Assembly: GCA_036374795.1 (NCBI GenBank)
Contig: DASUTC010000041.1
Span: 1 to 42,990, forward strand
DNA length: 42,990 bases
Direction: 5' to 3'
Source: Herpetosiphonaceae bacterium
GTDB lineage: Bacteria; Chloroflexota; Chloroflexia; Chloroflexales; Kallotenuaceae
Position 1 is the stretch's first letter; each line of letters begins with the position of its first letter. The position numbers and the translations under genes are program-made. This document shows, piece by piece, positions 17,100 to 26,299 of the stretch. The notes under the pieces are model-generated. The model had not been told where the DNA came from. It saw only the letters and a list, made by a program, of their open reading frames with translations, and did no database searches.

Positions 17100-19295
17100 A
17101 TGACCGAAGCAACCGAAACGCTGGTGCGCTCGCAATGTCCCTACTGCGGCGTGGGCTGCGGCATTCAGCTTACCGTCCGCGATCGGCAGATCGTGCGCGT
17201 GCAGGGCGATCCGCGCCATCCGGCGAACGCGGGCAAGCTCTGCATCAAGGGCGCGACCCTGGATCAGGTGCTCGACACGCCCAATCGCCTGCTGCAGGCG
17301 CTGCATCGTCCGGCGCGGTGGGACGATCTCGCGCCGCTCCCGCTCGATCACGCCCTGGATGCTGCGGCAGACGGGCTGCGCCGGATGCTGGCGGAGCACG
17401 GGCCGAGCGCCGTCGCCTTCTACGTGTCGGGCCAGCTCACCACCGAGACGACCTACCTGATCAACAAGTTCTGTAAGGGGCTGCTCGGCACCAACACGAT
17501 CGATGCCAACTCGCGGCTATGCATGGCGAGCGCTGTCGCCGGATACACGCTGGCGTTCGGCAGCGACGGCCCGCCCTGCTCGTATGCCGACATCGAGGCG
17601 GCAGATGCGTTCTTCATCTGGGGCAGCAACACCGCCGAGTGCCATCCGATCGTCTACCGCCGCGTCGAGAAGCAGGTCCGGCAGCACGGCGCGAAGCTCG
17701 TGGTGGTCGATCCCCGCTGTACCGCGACGGCCAGGTATGCCGATCTGCACCTGCCGATCCAGCCCGGCGGCGATACCGCCCTGCTGAATGGGCTGCTGCA
17801 CATCCTGATCCGCGATGGCGCATACGATCCGGACTTCATCGGGCAGCATACCGAGGGCTGGGAGGCGGTCGTCGCCGCAGCGCAGGATTGGACGCCTGAG
17901 GCGACGGCGCAGGCAACCGGCTTGCAAGCCGAGCAGATCGAGTACGCGGCAGCGCTCTTTGCCCAGAGCGAGCGGACGCTGAGCCTGTGGAGCATGGGCG
18001 TCAACCAGAGCCGCAACGGCGTCGCCAAGGTCACGGGCATCATCAATCTCCACCTCGCCACGGGCAAGATCGGCCTGCCCGGCAGCGGCCCGTTTTCGCT
18101 CACGGGCCAGCCGAATGCGATGGGTGGCCGTGAGACGGGCTACCTCGCGCATCAGCTGCCTGGCTACCGGCAGATCGCGAATCCGCAGCATCGCGCCGAG
18201 ATCGAAGCGTTCTGGGATCTGCCGCCCGGCGCGATCGATCCACAGCCGGGACCGCCCGCGATCGAGATGTTCCAGCGCCTCGCCGACGGGACGATCAAGG
18301 CCATCTGGATCATCGGCACCAATCCCCTGGCGTCGCTGCCGCATAGCGCGATGGTCGAGCGGGCGCTGAGTCGTGCGGATCTGGTGATCGTGCAGGAGGC
18401 CTATGCCACGAGCGCGACGCTGCGCTACGCCGATATTGTCCTGCCGGCGGCGCAGTGGGCCGAGCAAGACGGCACGTTTACCGCGTCGGATCGGCATGTG
18501 ACGCTGCTGAACAAAGCGATCGACCCGCCTGGCGAGGCGCGTCCCGACTGGCAGCTCGTGCAGGCCGTGGCACATCGCCTGGGCTACGGCGATCGGCTTG
18601 CCTACCCGGATGCCGCCGCGATCTTTGACGAGTTCCGGCAGATCGCCCACGGCGACTCGCCGCTCGACCTGCGTGGCGTCAGCCATGCGCGGCTGCGCGC
18701 GGGTCCGCTCCAGTGGCCGTGCCCCGACGACGATCATCCGGGGACGCCCCGGCTGTACGGCGATGGCCGCTTCGCGACGCCGAGCGGACGGGCGCGCTTT
18801 CATCCTGCCAGCTTTGTGCCGCCCGCCGAGCAGCCCGACATCGAGCATCCCTTCTGGCTCACGACCGGTCGCGTGCTGGAGCAGTGGCATACGCGCACCC
18901 GCACCAGCCAGGTGCCGAAGCTTAACCACAAGGCAGCGCACAGCTACGTGGAGATCCACCCGGTGGATGCGCTCGCGCTCGGCCTCGGCGATGGCGATCG
19001 CGTGACGCTGGTCGGGCGGCGCGGCGACTGTACGAGCATCCTCCGCATCAGCGATCAGATCGCGCCGGGCACGCTCTTCATGCCGATCCACTGGGAGGAC
19101 GCCAATCCCAACCGGCTGACGAATCCGGCGATCGATCCCCGCAGCAAGCAGCCGGAGCTGAAGGCCTGCTCGGTTCAGCTTCTGCCGGTTGCAGAACTAC
19201 CGACGCTCGCGCCGCAGCGGGAGCGGGTACGGGTCGCGGCGAGCGATAGGGCCGGGCTTCACGGCGTACGTGCGCCACACAAGGAGGAACGATGA
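17100..19295 (+). CDS. narB/nasA: Assimilatory nitrate reductase, molybdopterin catalytic subunit
   Basis: This 731-aa protein of the bis-MGD oxidoreductase family has a single N-terminal [4Fe-4S] site with Cys13, Cys16, Cys20 (CPYCGVGC) and Cys48 (KLCIKG), and a molybdenum-ligand cysteine at residue 141 (NSRLCM), as in cytoplasmic NarB/NasA. It lacks a twin-arginine signal, which separates it from periplasmic NapA. It reduces nitrate to nitrite and feeds the nitrite reductase encoded just upstream. The C-terminal domain (WLTTGRVLEQWHT) is the usual molybdopterin dinucleotide-binding barrel. An apparent longer frame beginning at 16869 only overlaps nirA. Its stop overlaps the start of the next gene (ATGA). 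Confidence 0.95.
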   Translation: MTEATETLVRSQCPYCGVGCGIQLTVRDRQIVRVQGDPRHPANAGKLCIKGATLDQVLDTPNRLLQALHRPARWDDLAPLPLDHALDAAADGLRRMLAEHGPSAVAFYVSGQLTTETTYLINKFCKGLLGTNTIDANSRLCMASAVAGYTLAFGSDGPPCSYADIEAADAFFIWGSNTAECHPIVYRRVEKQVRQHGAKLVVVDPRCTATARYADLHLPIQPGGDTALLNGLLHILIRDGAYDPDFIGQHTEGWEAVVAAAQDWTPEATAQATGLQAEQIEYAAALFAQSERTLSLWSMGVNQSRNGVAKVTGIINLHLATGKIGLPGSGPFSLTGQPNAMGGRETGYLAHQLPGYRQIANPQHRAEIEAFWDLPPGAIDPQPGPPAIEMFQRLADGTIKAIWIIGTNPLASLPHSAMVERALSRADLVIVQEAYATSATLRYADIVLPAAQWAEQDGTFTASDRHVTLLNKAIDPPGEARPDWQLVQAVAHRLGYGDRLAYPDAAAIFDEFRQIAHGDSPLDLRGVSHARLRAGPLQWPCPDDDHPGTPRLYGDGRFATPSGRARFHPASFVPPAEQPDIEHPFWLTTGRVLEQWHTRTRTSQVPKLNHKAAHSYVEIHPVDALALGLGDGDRVTLVGRRGDCTSILRISDQIAPGTLFMPIHWEDANPNRLTNPAIDPRSKQPELKACSVQLLPVAELPTLAPQRERVRVAASDRAGLHGVRAPHKEER

Positions 19296-20155
19296 CCAGC
19301 TTACAGGGAGCGGTAGTCGCGCTGCTCGAAGCGCGCATGAGCAGCGAGCTTGCCAGCCTTGTCCTGCGGCACGGCGGCGAGCCGCTGTGCGTACCGGCGG
19401 TGCGGGAGTCAGGGCGATCCTGTACCGCCGAGGTGAGTCGGCTGATCGACGGTGTCAGCGCTGGCACCTACACCATGCTGATCTGCGCGACGGGCGTCGG
19501 CGTGGAGACGCTGATGCAGGAGGCCGCACAGATCGGGCGCTACGCCGAGCTCATCCACAGCCTGGCGCAGATCACGCTGGTCTGTCGCGGCCCCAAGCCC
19601 GTGGCGGCGCTCAAGCGCCACGGCCTGCGCGCCTCGATCACGGCGACGGCACCCTACACCACGACGGAGCTGCTGGCGGCGCTGGAGCCGCTGCCGCTGA
19701 GCGGGACCGGCATCGCGCTGCTGCATTACGGCGAGCGCAACGCGCCGCTCGCCCAGGCAATGGAGGCCCGCGGCGCGCATCTGACCGAGCTGTGCCTGTA
19801 TGAGTGGCAGCTTCCGGAGGTGCAAACGCCGCTGCGCGACCTGATCGACGCGCTGATCGGCAGCCGCATCGATGCAATCGCCTTTACCAGCCAGGTGCAA
19901 CTGCGCCATCTGTTGCAGGTCGCGGCTGAGATGGGGAATGCCAATGCGCTGATCGACGCGCTGCATGACAAAACGATCGTTGCTGCGGTGGGGCCGACGT
20001 GCGCTGCGGCGCTGCGTCAGGCCGGGATCGCGCCCCGCGTGGTGCCCGAACACCCCAAAATGGGGCAGATGATCGCCGCGCTGGCCGCCTATATCACGCA
20101 TGAGATCGAGCATGGCCGTCGTCGAGCGCCGGACGTGCTCGAACAGAGCGCCTAG
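19292..20155 (+). CDS. hemD: Uroporphyrinogen-III synthase
   Basis: This 287-aa protein matches the two-lobed HemD pattern: an ICATGVGVETL segment in the first half, YEW and AFTSQVQLRHLL in the second, then AAVGPTCAAALRQAGIAPRVVPEHPKMGQMI, the typical end of the family (quoted in parts: VGPTCAAALRQAGI, EHPKMGQM). HemD converts hydroxymethylbilane to uroporphyrinogen III, the branch point to siroheme. It is translationally coupled to the nitrate reductase gene by an ATGA overlap and has GAGGA before the start. The clear reason for its position is supply of siroheme to the nitrite reductase. Similar HemD-like proteins in nitrate clusters have also been proposed as regulators, which cannot be excluded. 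Confidence 0.9.
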   Translation: MTSLQGAVVALLEARMSSELASLVLRHGGEPLCVPAVRESGRSCTAEVSRLIDGVSAGTYTMLICATGVGVETLMQEAAQIGRYAELIHSLAQITLVCRGPKPVAALKRHGLRASITATAPYTTTELLAALEPLPLSGTGIALLHYGERNAPLAQAMEARGAHLTELCLYEWQLPEVQTPLRDLIDALIGSRIDAIAFTSQVQLRHLLQVAAEMGNANALIDALHDKTIVAAVGPTCAAALRQAGIAPRVVPEHPKMGQMIAALAAYITHEIEHGRRRAPDVLEQSA

Positions 20156-20257
20156 CGCTGCGGCTACGTCCGGCATCGAACGCCGATCCGCAGACCGATC
20201 GGCCGCTCGACGCATATCCGACCGGATGACCAATCATGGGGATGAAGGAGCAACACT

Positions 20258-21508
20258 ATGGAACCTGTCACTACACCGATCACCGATGAGCCACCAGGCC
20301 ATCTGCCGACGTTGATCGCGAGCTTCCTGCACTTCGACCTGAGCTTTATGCTGTGGGTCTTGTTGGGCGCGCTCGGCATCTCGATTGCCGAAAGCTTAGC
20401 GCTGAGTCCGGCGGAAAAAGGGATCATCGTCGCGATCCCGATCCTCAGCGGCTCGCTCCTGCGCGTGCCGCTTGGGCTGCTGAGCGATCGTATCGGCGGC
20501 AAGCGTGTCGGCGTCGCGATGCTGGCGTTTCTGTTCCTGCCACTGAGCGTGGGCTGGCTTGCGGGGACCAGCCTGCCAAGCGTGGTGATCACGGGCCTGC
20601 TGCTGGGAACGGCTGGCGCGTCGTTTGCCGTGGCCCTGCCCCTGGCGAGCCGCTGGTATCCGCCGCAGCGTCAGGGCATCGTCCTGGGGATTGCCGCCGC
20701 AGGCAACAGCGGGACGGTCGTCACCAATCTTGCCGCGCCGTACCTGGCGACGATCGTCGGCTGGCACAATGTCCTTGGCCTGGCGATGATTCCCCTGGCG
20801 CTGGTGCTGATCGCCTTCACCTGGATGGCGAAGGATCGTCCCAGCCCGGCGACCGGCCAGCCGGTCCGGCGGTATCTCGCGGCGCTCAAGCACCGTGACC
20901 TGTGGTGGTTCTGCCTGTTTTACAGCGTGACCTTCGGCGGGTATGTCGGGCTGAGCAGCTTCCTGCCGATCTTCTTCCGCGATCAATACAACGTCGATGC
21001 GCTGACAGCCGGATACGTCACGGCACTGGCAACCTTCGTCGGCAGCCTGATCCGTCCGCTCGGCGGCTATCTCGCGGATCGGGTCGGCGGTACGCGGATG
21101 CTGTCATGGGTGCTGATCGGCATTTTTGGCACCTACCTGCTCGGCGCGCAGCTTCCGTCGCTTCCGCTAATGCTGCTGCTGCTGGTCATCGGCATGGCCT
21201 GCCTCGGAATGGGCAACGGCGCGATCTTCCAGCTTGCGCCGCAGCGCTTCGCCCGGCAGATCGGCATCACGACCGGCGTGATTGGAGCCGTCGGCGGGAT
21301 CGGTGGCTTTTTGCTGCCGACGATCCTTGGCAGCGCCAAGCACATCAGCGATTCGTTCAGCCTGGGCTTCCTGGTGCTGGCAGCCGGGGCGCTCTTCGCC
21401 TATGGTGTGCTCCAGGTGCTCACGACGGTGCAGCGCGGCTGGCGCATGTCGTGGCGACTCTCCCCGCTGACGGAGGCCGTGGCGGACGTCCACGCGAGCG
21501 AAGCATAG
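20258..21508 (+). CDS. narK/nasA-type: Nitrate/nitrite transporter, MFS family (NNP type)
   Basis: This 416-aa membrane protein has about 12 hydrophobic segments. The glycine-rich stretches characteristic of nitrate/nitrite porters are present in the fifth helix (GIAAAGNSGTVVTNLAAPYL, roughly residues 146-165) and again in the second half (GMGNGAIFQLAPQRF). The cytoplasmic MFS loop LLSDRIGGKRVG follows helix two and its counterpart YLADRVGGTR helix eight. GAAGGAG lies about nine bases before the ATG. It closes the nitrate cluster, 102 bases after hemD, and would import nitrate for the reductase. Confidence 0.93.
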   Translation: MEPVTTPITDEPPGHLPTLIASFLHFDLSFMLWVLLGALGISIAESLALSPAEKGIIVAIPILSGSLLRVPLGLLSDRIGGKRVGVAMLAFLFLPLSVGWLAGTSLPSVVITGLLLGTAGASFAVALPLASRWYPPQRQGIVLGIAAAGNSGTVVTNLAAPYLATIVGWHNVLGLAMIPLALVLIAFTWMAKDRPSPATGQPVRRYLAALKHRDLWWFCLFYSVTFGGYVGLSSFLPIFFRDQYNVDALTAGYVTALATFVGSLIRPLGGYLADRVGGTRMLSWVLIGIFGTYLLGAQLPSLPLMLLLLVIGMACLGMGNGAIFQLAPQRFARQIGITTGVIGAVGGIGGFLLPTILGSAKHISDSFSLGFLVLAAGALFAYGVLQVLTTVQRGWRMSWRLSPLTEAVADVHASEA

Positions 21509-21678
21509 GCAGCGCCATCGGGCACACCTGATGCGCCTGGGAGGTGGCCGACGCTGCGTGCAAGTTGTGTATGCCGTCGCCACCCCCGGCCACCCTTCCC
21601 CTCCCTGATAGCCAGTCGGCAGCGCGGGCGACGATGGACGCGCCTCGTGAGAGCGGCGCTCCGCCCGGCCCCATGAGG

Positions 21679-23835
21679 CTACGGAAATTGAGGCCCGTCC
21701 GGCCCTGGCCGGTAGCGTGGGCGCTCGAGCAGGTTATCCTTTGCGTGCTCTTCGCCGGAGCGCGCTTTGTCGCGCAGGTACTTCTGCATCGCTCGCGGCT
21801 CGATCGACGCCAGCGCGCTGTCAACCGCTATGATCCGCTTCTGCTGGAGCATTAACAGCTCTTCGGGGGCGGCGTCGAATCTCAGAAGCGGCGCCAGGAT
21901 CCCGGCATGCGCCATTTCAATGGGTGTGGGCGACTCGTACTCGCTCATCAGCGCTTTGACCTTCTTGCGGACGCGCACCTGAAACTCTGCTTCGATCGCT
22001 TCGGGTGTGGGCGTGCCGCCTCCGGCGGATAAATCGTCGACGACCTGCTGCCGAATCGCGTCGCCTTCGTTTGCGACCACCTCCGCGAACAGCTCGTTCG
22101 CTTTCTCGTCTCGGAGCCGATCGCGCACATCTTGAAGCTCCGCGCCAGAGAGGCAGAGCAGTTGGTCGATCTGGTTGTCCCGTACGTAGGCATACGCCGG
22201 GAAGTAGGGGATGTCCGTGATCACGAGCGGGCCATCGGGATCGTCCATGCGCGCCTGGATTTGATCGAGCGTCAGCGCAAACAGGTCCGGCTCGGCAGGA
22301 TCGGCAGGAGTAAATGCGCGGCGATGCGTGCCGACCGCTTGGAGCGCAGTATCTTCCTGGATCTTCTCGAAGTCTGCGAGCCGATACCGCAGAGCCGTGA
22401 TGGTGCCGTCCGCGTCTCGGATCTCATCGCGAATCACGGTATCGACGGGCGGCACCAACGCCCGTCCGACGACAGCCTTGCCGCAGAGCATAAACCCTTT
22501 CGCATTAAACTGCGCCTGGCTCGGCTTGGTGACGACCTGATGAAGCGTCGCGTAGAACGGGTCCCAGCGCCGCGTTTTGATCGTCAGCCGATCAGGAATC
22601 ACGTCGGAGAGCGTGGCATCCGCTTTCTTGGCAGCCCTGGCCTCGAAGTACTCGCCGAAGAAGATGCCCGCGCCCACTTCGGCGACGAGCACCACGCCGA
22701 GAAAGATGCCTGCGCCAATCGGGCCAAAGAGGATAAACGTAAGCGTCACGGCCCAGAACGTGATGAACTCGAACAGGGCGTCGACATCGACATCTAAATC
22801 GGTGCTCCAGACCAGGAAGCCATCGCTATCAATCGACGGCTTAATATCGATGGTGAACGTGACATCAGTGTTAGTGAGGTCGATCGGGTCCACATACTCC
22901 CCTTCCAGGGCGATTCGCAGACCGTTTAACCCCATAGGAGGCACTGAGGGCGATGGGAGCGTGACGATTTGCCCGACGCGGATGCTGTCGATCGTACCGA
23001 TGCGGGTGCTATTCGGATTCAGGATGTTGTAGCGCAGGGCATGCTCGATGTTTCCGAACCTGTCCTTGATGGCGGTCCTTGAGAACACGTCCTTGCTCAT
23101 GTCGCCGTACAGTCCTGGGCGAGACGCGAAGGCGATGTCCTCATCGGCAGGCAGGAAGTTGGCTGCCTGGTCAAGATCACCGCGCGGAGGAAGGAATTGG
23201 TCCTCTTCATCGCCGTTACGCATGCGGATATTGATGTAGATGCCCAGGGCGGGGGCGTGCTCGTCATCGCCTTCATGCCACCTGATCGCGATGTCTTCGA
23301 CTTTTTTGAACTTGCTCGTCCCGCCGATGTCGAGCTTGCGATCGACGAACGCCTTGACTTTTGCAAGCACCTCTGATTTCGGCATGTTGAAGGGAGGCTC
23401 GGCCAGGATTACGAGCGCCGGCGACTCGATGTCGACGACCGTAATGGTGAGCCCCGCGCTGGAGATGCTTCCTTCCTCGTGTGTTTTTTCTAGATCGAGC
23501 CGAACAAACAGGTCGAAGAAGAAGGGGAGATTGTTCTCTGGCTGAACCTGGGCTCTCACCCGCAGATTCGCTCCCAGCGGGTGGTTGAACAGGATGTCCG
23601 TCTCGAACGCATCGGGATGCGTGGGCGGAAGATTACCGTTCGCGTCTGGCCCCGGCTCATACGTGCGTCCAGCATTCAGCATGGCAAGCTCAAGCCTGGT
23701 GCCCCCGAATACGGCAGCTGCGGGAATCACGCCGGCATCGTAGGCCGTTTGCAGCACCATCCGCAGGTACGGCGCACCCAGGAGGGCTTCAACGTCAAAT
23801 CCGCTCGTTACCCGCGACTGGTCAATCGTGCCCAT
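21679..23835 (-). CDS. Large orphan protein with a central hydrophobic segment (718 aa)
   Basis: I do not recognise the family. The product starts MGTIDQSRVTSGFDVEALL and has no signal peptide. Residues 1-350 are rich in beta-like alternation, residues about 353-398 form a long Gly/Ala/Phe/Leu hydrophobic stretch (FILFGPIGAGIFLGVVLVAE) that could be one or two membrane hairpins, and the C-terminal third is helical and charged, ending in a Pro/Arg/Gly-rich tail. The opening resembles, very loosely, lipid-binding TULIP-type proteins such as the P47/OrfX group; this is a guess. The ATG has AAGGAGG five bases upstream. It stands alone, convergent with the nitrate transporter, with inverted repeats in its leader. 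A pore-forming or lipid-binding secreted protein is one possibility. Confidence 0.88.
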   Translation of the reverse strand: MGTIDQSRVTSGFDVEALLGAPYLRMVLQTAYDAGVIPAAAVFGGTRLELAMLNAGRTYEPGPDANGNLPPTHPDAFETDILFNHPLGANLRVRAQVQPENNLPFFFDLFVRLDLEKTHEEGSISSAGLTITVVDIESPALVILAEPPFNMPKSEVLAKVKAFVDRKLDIGGTSKFKKVEDIAIRWHEGDDEHAPALGIYINIRMRNGDEEDQFLPPRGDLDQAANFLPADEDIAFASRPGLYGDMSKDVFSRTAIKDRFGNIEHALRYNILNPNSTRIGTIDSIRVGQIVTLPSPSVPPMGLNGLRIALEGEYVDPIDLTNTDVTFTIDIKPSIDSDGFLVWSTDLDVDVDALFEFITFWAVTLTFILFGPIGAGIFLGVVLVAEVGAGIFFGEYFEARAAKKADATLSDVIPDRLTIKTRRWDPFYATLHQVVTKPSQAQFNAKGFMLCGKAVVGRALVPPVDTVIRDEIRDADGTITALRYRLADFEKIQEDTALQAVGTHRRAFTPADPAEPDLFALTLDQIQARMDDPDGPLVITDIPYFPAYAYVRDNQIDQLLCLSGAELQDVRDRLRDEKANELFAEVVANEGDAIRQQVVDDLSAGGGTPTPEAIEAEFQVRVRKKVKALMSEYESPTPIEMAHAGILAPLLRFDAAPEELLMLQQKRIIAVDSALASIEPRAMQKYLRDKARSGEEHAKDNLLERPRYRPGPDGPQFP

Positions 23836-23875
23836 GTTGCCTCCTTGGAAGTTCTATCTAGCCAATAGCGCTGGG

Positions 23876-23945
23876 GATTCGTGACGCGGACCTACGAATC
23901 GGTACGCTTGCCGGTCGCTGACCACACCTCAAGGAGGCGATTCGT
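23876..23945 (-). repeat. Three copies of a 7-mer forming alternative leader hairpins
   Basis: GATTCGT occurs at 23876-23882 and 23939-23945, and its complement ACGAATC at 23894-23900. The first pair is a perfect 7-base inverted repeat with an 11-base loop. All three lie between the putative promoter and the start of the 718-aa gene, so the transcript could form two mutually exclusive stems. Confidence 0.55.
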
Positions 23946-23950
23946 ATATC

Positions 23951-23975
23951 CACCGCTGATTGTATCATAGCGGTG
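23951..23975 (-). promoter_or_regulatory. Operator-like inverted repeat over a -10 element
   Basis: CACCGCT (23951-23957) and AGCGGTG (23969-23975) form a perfect 7-base inverted repeat around an 11-base AT-rich centre. On the minus strand that centre contains TACAAT (23964-23959), a good -10 box about 125 bases upstream of the 718-aa gene; the -35 is weak. A repressor bound here would block that promoter. Confidence 0.45.
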
Positions 23976-24078
23976 TGTACGGGGTCGATTACCAGGCCAC
24001 GGGCGGTAGAGCTGCATCTGGCGGGTCGGCTGTCACGCGGCGCGGCACACCTTCTGGTAGAGGTGCAAGCCGCATCCT

Positions 24079-24410
24079 TCAGGAGTAGTCATGTAGCGTA
24101 GTGGTTAAGCGACCAAGGCGGGGCGATTGCCACGCCCAGCCACCCTGTTCATCGCGCTGCCCCACATAGCAGCCAGCAATCAGCCGCGTTTCGACATCCA
24201 ACGCCAGCCAGACCGAGTGCTGGCTGGGTTTCTTGCCGACAAACGACCGGAGTGCATCACATGGGATGGTCAGCGGCCTTTTTTTGACCGGAACATCGGC
24301 GCGACGTGGTTGGTGCTCATATTTCTGGTTGACGCAGTATTGCAGCCAGCGGGCCGAGACGCCGGTACCGCGCACAATGTCGGCTAACCAGACCCGCTGG
24401 CTGCTACCCC
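24079..24410 (-). pseudogene. IS1-family transposase remnant
   Basis: Read on the minus strand, the fragment carries the InsB-like core WLQYCVNQKY, then LTIPCDALRSFVGKK, VWLALDVETRLIAGCYVGQRDEQ (the block around the first catalytic Asp, quoted in pieces: CDALRSFVGKK, WLALDVETR). In-frame similarity begins near 24405, upstream of any start codon, and the frame is lost after WQS near 24110, before the rest of the DDE domain. Both ends are missing and no terminal inverted repeats were found, so it is a dead relic. It abuts the stop of the dehydratase gene. Confidence 0.8.
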
Positions 24411-26195
24411 TCAGTGATTATGACGCGGCGGCTTTGCGGCAACACCACGATACTTCACCGCGACCTCCAGGACGGCCCCGCTGTCCATCTGGCCCACTCC
24501 GGCGCGATACATCTCCTGCCAGGGCGTGGCGCTGGCCGGCACGGTCGGGATGCCGTCCTGTTTGCGGCGCTCAATTTCCGCCTCCGACACGAGCATATCG
24601 CAGCGCCCGGCATTGAGGTCGATGCGGATGGTGTCGCCGGTGCGGAGCCAGGCCAGGCCACCGCCCACCGCGCTCTCAGGTGCGGCGTTGAGGATCGATG
24701 GGCTGTCGGACGTTCCCGACTGTCGTCCATCACCGATCGTGGGCAGGGTCGTGATCCCCCGCTGAAGCAGCGCGTCCGGCGGCTGCATGTTGACCACCTC
24801 CGCCCCGCCCGGCCAGCCGACCGGCCCCGTCCCACGGATCACCAGGATGCTGTGCTCGTCGATCGCCAGCGCCGGGTCGTTGATGCGGGCATGGTAGTCC
24901 TCAGCGCCGTCGAAGACCACCGCGCGTCCATCAAACACACCCTCGCGCCCAGGCTCGCGCAGGTAGCGGCGCCGAAACTCCTCGGAGATCACGCTCGTCT
25001 TCATAATCGCGAACTCGAAGAGGTTGCCGGTGAGGACCAGAAATCCGGCCTGCGGCTTCAGCGGCGCGTCGTAGGGCGTGATCACCTCGCGGTCCGTGCT
25101 CGCACGCCCGGCAACATTCTCGGCCAGCGTCCGGCCAGTGACGGTCAGGACATCGCCGCTGAGCTTCCCGGCCTGCATCAGCTCCCAGAGCACCGCGGGC
25201 ACGCCGCCCGCCCGATGGAAGCGCTCACCCAGATACTTGCCTGCGGGCTGCATGTTGACCAGCAGGGGGATGTCGTAGCCATGCGACCAGTCCTGTGGGG
25301 TGAGCGCCACGCCCGCGTGGCGCGCCATAGCCATCAGGTGGGGCTGCGCATTGGTTGAGCCGCCGATCGCGGCGATGGTCACGATCGCGTTGAGGAAAGC
25401 CTCGCGGGTGAGAATCTGCGAGGGCCGCAGGTCCGCGTAGGCCAGCTCGACGATGCGCCGCCCGGTCGCGTAGGCCATCTGGGCGCGCTCACCATACGGC
25501 GCGGGGATCGCCGCGCACCCGGGCAGCGACAGGCCCATCGCCTCGGCCACCGCATTCATCGTGGAGGCGGTGCCCATGGTATTGCAGTGACCTGCCGAGG
25601 TCGCGGACGCCAGCGTGGCATCGAAAAACTCCGCCTCGTCGATCAGCCCCGCCGCCAGCCGACGACGGCTTTTCCAGATGATGGTGCCGGAGCCTACGAG
25701 CTCGCCCTCAAACCAGCCATCGAGCATCGGCCCGCCCGAAAGGACGATCGCCGGGATATCGACGGTCGACGCGGCCATGATCGCGGATGGGGTGGTCTTA
25801 TCGCAGCCGGTGGTCAGCACCACTGCGTCGATCGGATAGCCGTAGAGGATCTCGACCAGGCCCAGGTAGGCCAGGTTGCGGTCCAGCGCGGCGGTAGGAC
25901 GGCGGCACTCCTCGAAGATCGGGTGGACGGGGAACTCCATAGGAATCCCGCCGGCGTCCCGAATACCATCGCGCACCCGGCGCGCAAGATCGAGATGGAT
26001 GCGGTTGCAGGGATTCAGGTCGCTGCCGGTCTGGGCAATGCCAATGATCGGCCTGCCCGCGCGCAGCTCCTCCGGCGTCATGCCATAGTTCATGAAGCGT
26101 TCGAGGTAGAGGGCAGTCTGGTCGATGCGCTCTGGATCGTCGAACCAGTCGCGTGAGCGGAACCGGCGCGTGGGCCGGGTGGTTGGAGCCGTCAT
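24411..26195 (-). CDS. Pentonate (L-arabonate/D-xylonate-type) dehydratase, IlvD/Edd family
   Basis: This 594-aa protein belongs to the Fe-S dehydratase family. Cys63 (NPCNR), Cys131 (TGCDKTTP) and Cys204 (GHCNTMG) are spaced by 68 and 73 residues, the same as in the characterised arabinonate dehydratases as I remember them, and the opening RSRDWFDDPERIDQTALYLE is typical of the sugar-acid branch rather than of IlvD (dihydroxy-acid dehydratase). It would convert a pentonate to 2-keto-3-deoxypentonate in oxidative pentose breakdown. There is no partner dehydrogenase or aldolase nearby; the only sugar-related neighbour is a decayed GH3 glycosidase just upstream on the same strand. Which sugar acid is used cannot be read from the sequence. 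Confidence 0.92.
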   Translation of the reverse strand: MTAPTTRPTRRFRSRDWFDDPERIDQTALYLERFMNYGMTPEELRAGRPIIGIAQTGSDLNPCNRIHLDLARRVRDGIRDAGGIPMEFPVHPIFEECRRPTAALDRNLAYLGLVEILYGYPIDAVVLTTGCDKTTPSAIMAASTVDIPAIVLSGGPMLDGWFEGELVGSGTIIWKSRRRLAAGLIDEAEFFDATLASATSAGHCNTMGTASTMNAVAEAMGLSLPGCAAIPAPYGERAQMAYATGRRIVELAYADLRPSQILTREAFLNAIVTIAAIGGSTNAQPHLMAMARHAGVALTPQDWSHGYDIPLLVNMQPAGKYLGERFHRAGGVPAVLWELMQAGKLSGDVLTVTGRTLAENVAGRASTDREVITPYDAPLKPQAGFLVLTGNLFEFAIMKTSVISEEFRRRYLREPGREGVFDGRAVVFDGAEDYHARINDPALAIDEHSILVIRGTGPVGWPGGAEVVNMQPPDALLQRGITTLPTIGDGRQSGTSDSPSILNAAPESAVGGGLAWLRTGDTIRIDLNAGRCDMLVSEAEIERRKQDGIPTVPASATPWQEMYRAGVGQMDSGAVLEVAVKYRGVAAKPPRHNH

Positions 26196-26299
26196 AGCAG
26201 TATCCTTTCGTTACGTTTGGTTGCGCTGCCGCGCGCAGGTGGTTGGTAGCACTGCCACTCGTCGGCGTGGGACGCGCACAGGCCCCTACACCCCGCCGT

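Noticed and set aside
17517-19091. 524-codon minus-strand frame opposite the nitrate reductase gene
   Set aside because: Antisense to a well-conserved molybdopterin enzyme; Arg/Asp/His-rich shadow composition.
19409-20233. 274-codon minus-strand frame opposite hemD
   Set aside because: Antisense shadow with no start context and no family features.
24089-24120. tRNA-like string TAGCGTAGTGGTTAAGCG
   Set aside because: Resembles a tRNA D-arm, but no acceptor stem, anticodon arm or T-arm can be built around it; it overlaps the end of the IS1 remnant.
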